From assembly GCA_964556225.1 (NCBI GenBank), contig CAZKVJ010000010.1:1-64000 (forward strand): a stretch of DNA of 64,000 nt, in the 5' to 3' direction. The notes under the pieces were generated by a model. The model saw nothing but the letters and a program-made list of their open reading frames with translations. It had not been told where the DNA came from and made no database searches. Below, piece by piece: positions 50,425 through 58,209 of the stretch. The DNA comes from CAZKVJ01 sp964556225 (GTDB taxonomy: Bacteria; Actinomycetota; Acidimicrobiia; Acidimicrobiales; Ilumatobacteraceae). Positions within the stretch are counted from its first letter, which is position 1. Each line of letters opens with the position of its first letter. Both the position numbers and the translations under genes were made by a program.

Positions 50425-51601
50425 CCAGGGGGGTGGGGGGAGGGGCGGCGAGGAGGGTCTCACCGCGGGGGTCGCTGGTCGACCAAGACGGGTCGACGCC
50501 ACCGCCGGTGAGGACCAGCCCCGGTGGACCCTCGATCTCCCACAGGAGCGCCGGGCGCTCGCCGTGCCAGCGGATGGCGTAGGACACACGGTGCCGCGGC
50601 CCGGCGGGAAGCCGGTAGGCCTCGAGGCTGACGCCGAGCGAACCCGGCGGCCACCCGCCGGGGAGGATCGCCACTTGGTCGCCGTCGATGCCGTCGAGGA
50701 GCATCTGCTCCACCCGTGCCACGAGGCGAGCGCCGGTCAGACCCTCGAGTGCTGGCGTTGGGACATCCGCCGACAGGCGACGCCGGATGTCGAGCGCGTC
50801 GCCGACGGCGCGCTCACCCTCGCGTGCGGCCGCCAGCACGAACGCCGCCGCCCCGAGCGCTGCCGAGGAGTCCCAGGCCGGCCCCCGCCGCGCCAGCACC
50901 TCCGCCGCGCCGACGACGTCGAGCACCCAGGGCTCGGGCCGCTCCCCCATCCGTACCAGCTCGCCCACGCCGAGCACGAACCCTGCCGGGTCCCCCGCTG
51001 GGTCTCCGGGGCCGTCGAGCGCCAGCTGGCAGCGGGCGTGGACCACGTTGTCCGCGATCGAGGCGTCGGCCAGCACCAACCTGCTGGCGCGCTCGGCAGT
51101 GGCAAGCCAGCCGCGCTCCACCTGCACCGCACTGGGCAGGCCATCCGGCAGCGGTCCCGAACCCGGCCCGTCCATGGCGAGCGCAACCGTGACCGAGGCT
51201 CGGTGCCCGACCGGGAGCGCCACGGCTCCGGGTGGGAGCTCGATCCCGCCGATCGGCACCTCGGTGATCCGCCGGCTGGTGCGCAGATCGCCCCGGCTGA
51301 ACGCTACGGCCATCGCCATCGGGGAGTCGTTCTCGATCTCGACCACCACGAGCCCACCACCATCGGCGACCGCCCACACCCGCTGGACGGCATCGCCGCC
51401 GGGGATCCGCACCCGCGTCTCGACGACCGGCGTGCCGCTGCGGCGGCGTTGGCGGACGGCGACCTCGACGGCGGGCACGTGCCAACGGTCGTCGGCGGCG
51501 ATGAACCACTCGAGCGCCGGCGCACCGTCGCGGAAGGTGATCGCACCGGACCTGTCGACGTCGGCGCGCCACGGCCGGCCCAGTACCCCGATCGTCGTCA
51601 C
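50399..51601 (-). CDS. Hypothetical protein, unknown family
   Basis: 400 aa, soluble, without signal peptide or transmembrane helices; I do not recognise the family. The first 190 residues are beta-rich (RPWRADVDRSGAITFRDGAP, VWAVADGGGLVVVEIENDSP), suggesting a beta-sandwich like the N-terminal domains of some glycoside hydrolases. The middle is helical and Ala-rich (SSAALGAAAFVLAAAREGER), and the end returns to beta strands (YAIRWHGERPALLWEIEGPP). GTG 51601 has GTGAGCC upstream and agrees with the start of compact sequence. The stop lies inside repeat copy 2. It is divergent from an alpha/beta hydrolase. Confidence 0.7.
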   Translation of the reverse strand: MTTIGVLGRPWRADVDRSGAITFRDGAPALEWFIAADDRWHVPAVEVAVRQRRRSGTPVVETRVRIPGGDAVQRVWAVADGGGLVVVEIENDSPMAMAVAFSRGDLRTSRRITEVPIGGIELPPGAVALPVGHRASVTVALAMDGPGSGPLPDGLPSAVQVERGWLATAERASRLVLADASIADNVVHARCQLALDGPGDPAGDPAGFVLGVGELVRMGERPEPWVLDVVGAAEVLARRGPAWDSSAALGAAAFVLAAAREGERAVGDALDIRRRLSADVPTPALEGLTGARLVARVEQMLLDGIDGDQVAILPGGWPPGSLGVSLEAYRLPAGPRHRVSYAIRWHGERPALLWEIEGPPGLVLTGGGVDPSWSTSDPRGETLLAAPPPTPLGSGPRKWR

Positions 51602-51683
51602 CGGCTCACGTTGCCGGGCGCGACCCTCCCGAGTCCAGTCCGCCGGTTCCCGCCTGGGGCCCGCCGCCTGCTCGAATGCGCTC

Positions 51684-52349
51684 GTGGATCTCCCGCCCGG
51701 TTCCCAGTCGTACGGCGATGGTGACCGGTGTCTGGTGTTTGCGCCCGGCTTCATGGTCGCACCGCCCGCCTACCGGTCGCTCCTCACCCCGGTTGCCGCC
51801 GCCGGTGTCCGGATCGTGGTGCCGATGCTCACCCGCCGCGGCCCGGCCGCCCTGGCCGGGATGGTCCCCCCGCAGCACGAGGCGGCACGGCTCGCCTCCG
51901 TCATCGCCGAGTTGCGCCGCTCGTACGCGACGCTGTCGGTCGGCGGCCATTCCCGTGGCGGCCTCGTCGCGTGGCTCGCCTCGGCGGCGGTCGATCCAGA
52001 CGGCCTCGTGCTCGTCGACCCAGTCTCCGGCGGCGGGCCACCATGGGCGAGGGCGGCCGCGCTGACGGCGCGGCGCTTCCGGACGCCGCCGGTCGTGATC
52101 GGCCTCGGTGCCGGCGGACGGTGCGCGCCGGTCGATCGTGGGCATCGCGTGTTCTCGGATGCTGCGCCCGGATGCCTGCACGTCGTCATCCCCCACGCCA
52201 GCCATGCCGATGTCCTCGACGGGCGGTCCGCTCGTCTCTACGGCCTGCTCTGCTCGCCCGGCGCCGATCCGGCGGCGACGCGTCGAGCGGTGACCGAGCT
52301 CCTCATCACCTCGGTACTTGGCGCCGGCTCGGCGAACAGCGGTGCCTGA
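51684..52349 (+). CDS. Alpha/beta hydrolase, chlorophyllase/dienelactone-hydrolase-like
   Basis: 221 aa. The nucleophile elbow is GHSRGG in LSVGGHSRGGLVAWLAS. The oxyanion region VFAPGFMVAPPAYRSLL and the His region IPHASHADVLDG complete a plausible Ser-Asp-His triad. It is of the small, lidless type seen in chlorophyllase-like or dienelactone-hydrolase-like enzymes. Substrate unknown. GTG 51684 is the best start in the frame; no ribosome-binding site is evident. It ends six bases before convergent gpsA. Confidence 0.72.
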   Translation: MDLPPGSQSYGDGDRCLVFAPGFMVAPPAYRSLLTPVAAAGVRIVVPMLTRRGPAALAGMVPPQHEAARLASVIAELRRSYATLSVGGHSRGGLVAWLASAAVDPDGLVLVDPVSGGGPPWARAAALTARRFRTPPVVIGLGAGGRCAPVDRGHRVFSDAAPGCLHVVIPHASHADVLDGRSARLYGLLCSPGADPAATRRAVTELLITSVLGAGSANSGA

Positions 52350-52355
52350 GACAGC

Positions 52356-53351
52356 TCAGTCGAACTCGCTGCGCCGCGACCGCTGCATCAGCGCCGCCAG
52401 CGCCTCGCCGGCGCCGTGGCCGTGGTGGCAAACGGCGACGACCTGCTCGGTGATGGGCATCTCCACACCGTGACGGCGAGCCAGATCCAGCACCGAGGGA
52501 GAGCTCTTCACGCCTTCGGCGACCATGTGCATGCCCTCGACGATCTCGTCGATGCTGCGCCCCCGCCCGAGCTCGAGCCCCACGGTGTTGTTGCGGCTCT
52601 GCTTCGACGAGCAGGTGGCGATCAGGTCGCCCATGCCGGCGAGCCCGGCGAACGTCATGGCGCTGCCCCCCATGGCGATGCCGAGGCGGGTCATCTCCGC
52701 CAGCCCCCGCGTGATGAGCGTCGCCCGGGTGTTGTCGCCGAAGCCCATGCCCTCCGCCATGCCGGCCGCGATGGCGATCACGTTCTTCACCACCCCGCCG
52801 ACCTCACAGCCGATCACGTCGGGGTTGGTGTAGACACGAAGCGTCGGGCGGCTGAAGATCCGCTGCAGCTCACCGGCGATCGTGGTGTCGTCGATCGCGA
52901 CGACGCTGGCGGCGGGTTGACCGGCCAGGATCTCCTTCGCCAGGTTCGGCCCTGTCAGCACGGCGACGGGGTGTCCCGGCGCCTCGTCGGCCGCCACCTC
53001 GCTCATCCGCTTCAGCGTGGCCCGCTCGATCCCCTTGGCCAGGCTGACGATCGGCACCCACGGTCGCAGGTGCGCGGCCGCCTGGGACAGCACTTCACGA
53101 AACCCATGGCTGGGCACCGCCATCACCAGCACGTCGGCGCCGGCGACGGCCTCCTCGAGGTCGGCCGTGGCGCGCAGCTCGTCCGGGAGGGCGAACGACG
53201 GGAGGTAGTCGGGGTTGACGTGGCTGTGGTGGATCTGGTCGGCGAGCTCGACCCGGCGCGCCCAGAGCACGGTCGGGGTGTTGACGGCAGCGAGCGCGGC
53301 GACCGTCGTGCCCCAGGATCCGGCACCGATGACCCCCACTCGGATCGGCAT
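52356..53351 (-). CDS. gpsA: Glycerol-3-phosphate dehydrogenase (NAD(P)+)
   Basis: 331 aa, reduces dihydroxyacetone phosphate to sn-glycerol 3-phosphate for phospholipids. Motifs: N-terminal GVIGAGSWGTTVAAL, VMAVPSHGFREVL, SLAKGIE, GPNLAKEILAG (catalytic Lys), CEVGGVVKNVIAIAAGMAEG, GFGDNTRATLITRGLAEM and GLAGMGDLIATCSS. It is complete. ATG 53351 is six bases after TACGCT. Divergent from cofC. Confidence 0.93.
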   Translation of the reverse strand: MPIRVGVIGAGSWGTTVAALAAVNTPTVLWARRVELADQIHHSHVNPDYLPSFALPDELRATADLEEAVAGADVLVMAVPSHGFREVLSQAAAHLRPWVPIVSLAKGIERATLKRMSEVAADEAPGHPVAVLTGPNLAKEILAGQPAASVVAIDDTTIAGELQRIFSRPTLRVYTNPDVIGCEVGGVVKNVIAIAAGMAEGMGFGDNTRATLITRGLAEMTRLGIAMGGSAMTFAGLAGMGDLIATCSSKQSRNNTVGLELGRGRSIDEIVEGMHMVAEGVKSSPSVLDLARRHGVEMPITEQVVAVCHHGHGAGEALAALMQRSRRSEFD

Positions 53352-53357
53352 GGCCGC

Positions 53358-53363
53358 AGCGTA
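53358..53363 (-). promoter_or_regulatory. -10 element TACGCT of gpsA
   Basis: On the minus strand, TACGCT ends six bases before ATG 53351. Confidence 0.55.
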
Positions 53364-53408
53364 CGCGCTGGCGGGTTCGGCACTGGGTCCCGACCGGACC
53401 TGGTCGCT

Positions 53409-53414
53409 TAGGCT
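53409..53414 (+). promoter_or_regulatory. -10 element TAGGCT of cofC
   Basis: TAGGCT ends six bases before GTG 53421. Confidence 0.55.
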
Positions 53415-53420
53415 GTCCGA

Positions 53421-54059
53421 GTGCACCTGGGCGTGCTCGTCCCCGTGAAGTCGTTCCGGCGCGCCAAGCAGCGCCTCGCGGCCATTGCGAGCCCTGACGA
53501 GCGAGCAGAGCTGGCGCGGGCCCTCGCCGAGGGGGTGCTCGACGCCGCCGGTGGCGCGCCGACCTTCGTCGTGTGCGACGACGACGAGGTGGCGGCATGG
53601 GCGGCGGGCAACGGCGCGACGGTCCTCTGGCGGCCCGGGCGGGGGCTGAACCCGGCGGTCACCGAGGGCGTTGCCGCGCTGGCCGACTGCGGATTCGACC
53701 ACGTGGTCGTGGCCCACAGCGACCTGCCACTGGCGCACGATCTCGCCACCCTCGGCGAGGCCGGCACCGTGACCATCGTCCCCGACCGCCACGACGACGG
53801 CACGAACGTGCTCGCCGTCCCCACCGGGGTGGGGTTTCGGTTCCGCTACGGCCGCCGGTCGTCGCACGCGCACCGAGCGCTCGCGACGGAGCTCGGCCTC
53901 GCAGTGACGGTGGTGCGCGACGAGCGGCTGGGCCTCGACCTCGACACACCCGACGACCTCGCCCACCCGCTCCTCGCCGCACGCACGCGGGACGGGTCGG
54001 GAGGTGAGCCAGCATGGATCCGCTTGATGAACCGAACGAGCCCGGCCAGCCGGACCTGA
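53421..54059 (+). CDS. cofC: 2-phospho-L-lactate / phosphoenolpyruvate guanylyltransferase
   Basis: 212 aa nucleotidyltransferase that activates 2-phospholactate or phosphoenolpyruvate with GTP in F420 synthesis. It begins MHLGVLVPVKSFRRAKQRLA, the CofC signature (PVK...AKxRL), and continues with VVAHSDLPLAHDLATL, IVPDRHDDGTNVLAVP and RLGLDLDTPDDL. GTG 53421 is six bases after TAGGCT. The LmbE-type gene starts 46 bases before its stop in another frame, so the two are coupled. It supports an F420-using organism. Confidence 0.87.
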   Translation: MHLGVLVPVKSFRRAKQRLAAIASPDERAELARALAEGVLDAAGGAPTFVVCDDDEVAAWAAGNGATVLWRPGRGLNPAVTEGVAALADCGFDHVVVAHSDLPLAHDLATLGEAGTVTIVPDRHDDGTNVLAVPTGVGFRFRYGRRSSHAHRALATELGLAVTVVRDERLGLDLDTPDDLAHPLLAARTRDGSGGEPAWIRLMNRTSPASRT

Positions 54060-54787
54060 CCCGGCGTCGCTGGACGATCGATCTCCCGACCCCGGCCAGC
54101 GCGCTCGCCGTCGGCGCCCACCCCGACGACGTGGAGTTCGGCTGCGGGGCCACGCTGGCGAAGTGGGCAGCCGACGGCTGCGTGATCCACCACCTCGTCT
54201 GCACCGACGGCTCCAAGGGGACGTGGGACCCCGACGCCGACCTCGACGCGCTCGTCCAGCGACGCGAGCGTGAGCAGCGTGCGGCGGCGCGCGCGCTCGG
54301 AGCCACGGGCGACATCGTGTTCCTCCGCCACGTCGACGGAGAGCTCGACAGCTGCATGGGGGTGCGCAGCGAGATCGCGCTCTGGATCCGACGCCTTCGG
54401 CCCGAGGTGGTGCTCGGCCACGACCCGTGGAAGCGCTACCGCCTGCACCCGGATCACCGCCACACCGGGGTGGCAACCTGCGACGCCGTCGTGGCCGCCC
54501 GCGACCCGCACTTCTTCCGAGAGCACGGCGTCCCCGCCCATCGCCCGCACACGCTGCTGCTGTGGGAGGCCGACGAGCCGGACCACGTCGAGGACGTGTC
54601 GCAGTTCGTCGACACCAAGCTCGCCGCGCTCGAGGCCCACGTCAGCCAGTTCGAGTCAACCATGAAGGCGACCGACGCCGACCAGCTCCAAGCCTTCCGG
54701 GAGCGCATCCGCTCTCGCCTCGCCCGACTCGGCCAGGGCTGGGACCTCGGCGCAGCCGAGGTCTTCAAGCGGATCGGCGACCTCTAG
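54014..54787 (+). CDS. PIG-L/LmbE family deacetylase
   Basis: 257 aa, predicted Zn-dependent N-deacetylase. The metal motif is GAHPDDVEFGCG (His36, Asp39 region), and the second site is RLHPDHRHTG. The family includes MshB and Mca of mycothiol metabolism and other N-acetylglucosamine deacetylases; the exact substrate cannot be told. GGGAGGTGAG lies just before ATG 54014, which sits inside the 3' end of cofC. It is followed by a strong hairpin. Confidence 0.87.
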   Translation: MDPLDEPNEPGQPDLTRRRWTIDLPTPASALAVGAHPDDVEFGCGATLAKWAADGCVIHHLVCTDGSKGTWDPDADLDALVQRREREQRAAARALGATGDIVFLRHVDGELDSCMGVRSEIALWIRRLRPEVVLGHDPWKRYRLHPDHRHTGVATCDAVVAARDPHFFREHGVPAHRPHTLLLWEADEPDHVEDVSQFVDTKLAALEAHVSQFESTMKATDADQLQAFRERIRSRLARLGQGWDLGAAEVFKRIGDL

Positions 54788-54795
54788 ACGCGAGC

Positions 54796-54819
54796 GACGG
54801 GGGGCCGAAGCCCCCCGTC
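54796..54819. terminator. GC-rich hairpin terminator between convergent genes
   Basis: The 10 bp stem GACGGGGGGC/GCCCCCCGTC closes a CGAA tetraloop and begins eight bases after the LmbE-type stop. It can serve both the plus-strand gene and the minus-strand basic-tail gene that ends at 54846. Confidence 0.75.
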
Positions 54820-54845
54820 TCCCCGCTTCGAACCGATCGCTCGGG

Positions 54846-55151
54846 TCACTTCTTGGCGGCGGTCCTCCTGGCGGGCGCGGCCTTCTTGGCCGGAGCCTTC
54901 TTCGCCGGCGCGGCCTTCTTGGCCGGNNNNNNNNNNNNNNNNNNNNNNNNNNNNNNNNNNNNNNNNNNNNNNNNNNNNNNNNNNNNNNNNNNNNNNNNNN
55001 NNNNNNNNNNNNNNNNNNNNNNNNNNGGCGCGGCCTTCTTGGCCGGAGCCTTCTTCGCGGGCGCGGCCTTCTTGGCCGGAGCCTTCTTCGCCGGCGCGGC
55101 CTTCTTGGCCGGTGCCTTCTTCGCTGGAGCCTTCTTGGCTGGAGTTGCCAC
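54846..55151 (-). CDS. Lysine/alanine-rich histone H1-like protein (contains assembly gap)
   Basis: About 101 aa as assembled, but the true length is unknown because 100 N interrupt it. It consists almost only of PAKKA and PAKKAP repeats and ends ARRTAAKK. This is the same composition as the C-terminal tail of actinobacterial HupB/HU proteins and of histone H1, and should bind DNA nonspecifically. Here it is a separate frame: GTG 55151 has GGAGAGGA upstream and follows the HU stop by 25 bases in a different phase. Translational coupling to HU is likely. Confidence 0.75.
   Translation of the reverse strand: MATPAKKAPAKKAPAKKAAPAKKAPAKKAAPAKKAPAKKAAXXXXXXXXXXXXXXXXXXXXXXXXXXXXXXXXXXPAKKAAPAKKAPAKKAAPARRTAAKK
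54927..55026. other. 100-N scaffold gap inside the lysine-rich repeat
   Basis: Exactly 100 N, a common placeholder for a gap of unknown size. The flanks are copies of the same AAGAAGGC-type repeat, so short-read assembly probably failed here. Repeat number cannot be read. Confidence 0.95.
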
Positions 55152-55176
55152 GGTTATGTTCCTCTCCGACTCTCGG

Positions 55177-55461
55177 TCACTTCTTCTTGGGGTTCAACGC
55201 GGCCTTGAGCGTGGAGCTGGCCGTGAACTTCATCGCCTTCGATGCAGCGATCTTCACCGACGCGCCCGTCCGCGGGTTGCGGCCGGTGCGGGCACCGCGC
55301 TTGGTCAGGCTGAACGAGCCGAAGCCCGGCCAGGCGACCTTGTCGTCCTTCTTGACGCTCGCGACGACCTGATCGAAGAAGGCGCCGAGCACCCTCTCGG
55401 TATCGGCCTTCGACACCCCGGCCTTGCCGGCAACCGCATCGATGAGCTCTGCCTTGGTCAT
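55177..55461 (-). CDS. hup: HU family nucleoid protein
   Basis: 94 aa DNA-binding protein. The N-terminus MTKAELIDAVAGKAGVSKAD and the arm region FSLTKRGARTGRNPRTGASV, followed by FTASSTLKAALNPKKK, are typical of HU. GAGGAGG lies before ATG 55461. Unlike mycobacterial HupB it stops right after the HU domain, and the basic tail is encoded by the next frame. A TTGACC hexamer at 55523-55528 (minus strand) may be the -35 of its promoter, but no matching -10 was found. Confidence 0.92.
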   Translation of the reverse strand: MTKAELIDAVAGKAGVSKADTERVLGAFFDQVVASVKKDDKVAWPGFGSFSLTKRGARTGRNPRTGASVKIAASKAMKFTASSTLKAALNPKKK

Positions 55462-55582
55462 GTTCTGTCTGATCCTCCTCGGTTCAGAAGCGTTGGGCGC
55501 GCACATTCGACATGCTTTCCCCGGTCAACGCAAGCACCACAGTGGTTGCAGATCGAACCATCGTCCGTACAGCCGTGCCCGG

Positions 55583-56020
55583 TCAGGCTCCGAGCTCTAG
55601 TTGCATTGCGATCTTTTCGGCGATGGCTGCCGCCGTGGCCTCGTCCGGGTAGCGCGTCCGCGGCCAGAAGAACCCGCGCAGGCCGTCCTTTTGCCGTCGG
55701 GGAACGACGTGCACGTGCAGGTGCGGCACGCTCTGGGACACCACGTTGTTCTCGGCCACGAAGGTGCCCACCGCATCCATCGCCGGCGGGAGCGCACGGG
55801 CGACGCGCTGGACGACGCCGAAGAAGGGCCCGACGTCGACGTCGGCAAGATCACCGAGGGTCTCCACGTGACGGGTGGGCACGACGAGCACGTGCCCGGG
55901 GAACAGCGGCGCCCGGTCAAGGAAGCACACGGCGTGCTCGTCACGCCAGACGACGTTGGCCGGCGACTCACCGGTGACGATCGCGCAGAACTGACAGCCG
56001 GGCAGGCCCACGACCGCCAT
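55583..56020 (-). CDS. HIT family nucleotide hydrolase/transferase
   Basis: 145 aa. The histidine triad is HLHVHVV (pattern HxHxHxx) near residue 100. The N-terminal CQFCAI supplies the usual Cys-x-x-Cys. The substrate is probably an AMP-lysine, ApnA or similar nucleotide. ATG 56020 fits the usual start of the family; GTG 56083 is in frame but would add a 21-residue extension. Divergent from the PIN-PhoH gene. The 121 bp between it and HU (55462-55582) hold only regulatory sequence. Confidence 0.85.
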   Translation of the reverse strand: MAVVGLPGCQFCAIVTGESPANVVWRDEHAVCFLDRAPLFPGHVLVVPTRHVETLGDLADVDVGPFFGVVQRVARALPPAMDAVGTFVAENNVVSQSVPHLHVHVVPRRQKDGLRGFFWPRTRYPDEATAAAIAEKIAMQLELGA

Positions 56021-56122
56021 CCTCGCGCTTGGACCCCAGGACAGCGGCGGGATCCACCACCGCCGCGCGTCCGTGAGGTACACCTAGCGACCAGTGCGAC
56101 GCCTCGTGCACAAGGAGTGGCG

Positions 56123-57535
56123 GTGACCCGACCTGTGTCTCCCCTGTCCGATCCGGCGGCCATCGACGCCGGCCCGATGCACGGGGAGCCCGAGCCGCTC
56201 TCGATACGCGCGCAGCCGGATCCGTCCCTGCGGCCGGTCGTGGTGCTCGACACGTCGGTCCTCGTCGCCGACCCCGACTGCATCTGCGCCTTCCCGGGCC
56301 AGGACGTGGTCGTGCCGCTCACCGTCATCGACGAGCTCGACGGGCTGAAGTCGCGCAGCGACGAGGTCGGCTGGCTGGCCCGCGCCGCGCTGCGCACGAT
56401 CGAGGCGCAGCGCGTGGCCGCCGGCGGATGTCTCGCCAACGGCTTCGAGCTGCCGGGCGGTGGCGTGCTGCGGGTGGAGATCAACGGGATCCAGAAGCAC
56501 CTCCTCCGCGAGCACGGCCTCGACGCTGAGCAGCACGACAACCGCATCATCGGTGCCGCACTCGGCCAGGCCACCACCCGGCGGGTCACGGTCGTGTCCA
56601 ACGACGCCGCCTTCCGGATCAAGGCGGCCCACCTCGGCCTCGACGCGGTCGAGCACGTCCCGGCCGCAGCCGACGACGCGGGTCCGGGCTGGAGCACCCT
56701 CGAGGCGATGCACGAGCGGATCGACTGCCTCTACGCCGCCGGCAGCCTCGCCGTCGACGCCGTCGAGGGCGCCAGCGCCCTCGCCCAGAACGCGTTCGCC
56801 GTGCTGCGGGCCGGCTCGCAGAGCGCGCTCGTGCGCCGCCAGGCCGACGAGCTGACGCTCCTGCCGGTCACACCCCGAGAGGCATGGGGGCTGCGTCCCC
56901 GCTCGAAGGAGCAGCGCTTCGCCCTCGACCTGCTGCTCGATCCGGAGATCTCGATCGTCGCCCTCGACGGGCCGGCCGGTACGGGGAAGAGCCTGCTCGC
57001 CATCGCCGCCGGCCTCGAGCAGGTCGTCGAGACCGGCCAGTACCAGCGGCTGTCCGTGTTCCGCCCGCTCGTCCCCGTGGGGCGAGAGGACATCGGCTTC
57101 CTCCCCGGCGATCTCGCCACCAAGACCCAGCCCTACTTCTCGGCCATCTTCGACGCCGTCACGGCCCTCACCGAGCGGCGCTCCGCCCGCGACGCCGAGC
57201 GGGTCATCGAACAGCTCCTGCAGGCCGGTCAGCTCACCATGGAACCGATCACGTTCCTTCGCGGACGGTCGCTGGCGAACACGTTCATCGTCGTCGACGA
57301 GGCAACGAACCTCGAACGGGCGATCCTGAAGACCCTGCTCACCCGGGTGAGCGAGGGGACGAAGATCGTCCTGACGGGCGACGTGAGCCAGATCGACAAC
57401 CCCTTCGCCTCCATGTCGAACAACGCGCTCACGGCGCTCATCAGCGCCTTCTCCGACCAGGCGTGCTTCGGCCACGTGCGCTTGACGGCGTGCGAGCGCT
57501 CGAACGTCGCGTCGCTCGCCGCCTCACTGCTGTGA
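56123..57535 (+). CDS. PIN domain fused to PhoH-type ATPase
   Basis: 470 aa. The N-terminal PIN domain has acidic residues in VVVLDTSVLVADPD, IDELDGLKSRSDEV, HDNRIIGAAL and VSNDAAF, consistent with a metal-dependent RNase. The C-terminal PhoH ATPase has Walker A GPAGTGKSLL, Walker B FIVVDEATNLE, and TGDVSQIDNP. PIN-PhoH proteins (PhoH2/PhoAT-like) unwind and cleave RNA. GTG 56123 has AAGGAG upstream at good spacing; GTG 56117 is an alternative inside the ribosome-binding site. Confidence 0.9.
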   Translation: MTRPVSPLSDPAAIDAGPMHGEPEPLSIRAQPDPSLRPVVVLDTSVLVADPDCICAFPGQDVVVPLTVIDELDGLKSRSDEVGWLARAALRTIEAQRVAAGGCLANGFELPGGGVLRVEINGIQKHLLREHGLDAEQHDNRIIGAALGQATTRRVTVVSNDAAFRIKAAHLGLDAVEHVPAAADDAGPGWSTLEAMHERIDCLYAAGSLAVDAVEGASALAQNAFAVLRAGSQSALVRRQADELTLLPVTPREAWGLRPRSKEQRFALDLLLDPEISIVALDGPAGTGKSLLAIAAGLEQVVETGQYQRLSVFRPLVPVGREDIGFLPGDLATKTQPYFSAIFDAVTALTERRSARDAERVIEQLLQAGQLTMEPITFLRGRSLANTFIVVDEATNLERAILKTLLTRVSEGTKIVLTGDVSQIDNPFASMSNNALTALISAFSDQACFGHVRLTACERSNVASLAASLL

Positions 57536-57578
57536 CCGGCGACCGCCCGTCGGCCCTCACCGTGCACCACCCCTTGTC

Positions 57579-57584
57579 TAGCGT
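57579..57584 (+). promoter_or_regulatory. -10 element TAGCGT of the exonuclease gene
   Basis: TAGCGT ends seven bases before GTG 57592 and four before GTG 57589, favouring the former. Confidence 0.5.
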
Positions 57585-57591
57585 CACGGTG

Positions 57592-58209
57592 GTGAGCACA
57601 GGTCCCCCTCCTCGGCCGGTCCTGCACCCGGTCCCTGCGCCCGCGCTCGAGGATCTGCGCTTCGCCGTCGTCGACCTCGAGACGAGCGGACTGTCGCCAC
57701 GGCGGCACCAGATCCTGCAGGTCGCGGTGGTGGTGGTCGACGCCGAGGGTCGGGTCCTCGATCGGTGGGCCAGCCTGGTACGTCCCCGGCACGGCGTGTG
57801 GTCACACGTCGGGCCCCGCCACATCCACGGCATCACCCGGCGCCGCCTGATCGGCGCCCCGCGGCTCACCGCCGTCCTGGACACCATGACGTCCCTCCTC
57901 GACGGCGCGGTCTTCACCGCGCACAACGCCGCGTTCGACGCTGCCTTCCTCACCGCCGCGGCCCGGCGCTGCGGCATCGAGCTCGTGCTCCCACGACAGG
58001 TGTGCACCCTGCAGCTGTCGCGCCGGCTCGACCCTGGGCGCTCACTGTCCCATCGCCTCGGCGATGCCTGCGCCCGGCACGGCATCCTTGTCGACCACCC
58101 CCACGATGCGCTGGCCGACGCCCAGGCCACGGCCGCGCTGCTCCCCCACCTGATCCGCGCCCACGAGGCGACGACCCTCGATCAGCTGCTGGCCGAGCCG
58201 CGCCGGTAG
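57592..58209 (+). CDS. DEDDh 3'-5' exonuclease (DnaQ/epsilon-like)
   Basis: 205 aa. The three exonuclease motifs are VVDLETSGLSP (Asp-x-Glu), AHNAAFDAAFL (Asp) and HDALADAQATAALL (His...Asp). It is of the DnaQ/EXOIII superfamily used as a standalone exonuclease or polymerase proofreader. Its role in repair is plausible, with DnaE2 and ImuB in the same window, but not proved. The 3' end overlaps the convergent WYL regulator by 28 bases. Confidence 0.87.
   Translation: MSTGPPPRPVLHPVPAPALEDLRFAVVDLETSGLSPRRHQILQVAVVVVDAEGRVLDRWASLVRPRHGVWSHVGPRHIHGITRRRLIGAPRLTAVLDTMTSLLDGAVFTAHNAAFDAAFLTAAARRCGIELVLPRQVCTLQLSRRLDPGRSLSHRLGDACARHGILVDHPHDALADAQATAALLPHLIRAHEATTLDQLLAEPRR

Noticed and set aside
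54846..55151. PAKKA repeat as a CRISPR or satellite
   Set aside because: The repeat is in frame and encodes a histone-like tail; there are no unique spacers.
55151..55461. HU and basic tail as one gene split by a frameshift error
   Set aside because: The tail has its own ribosome-binding site and start and the phase differs after a genuine stop, so two genes are more economical. It is kept as a finding because an assembly error near the gap cannot be excluded.
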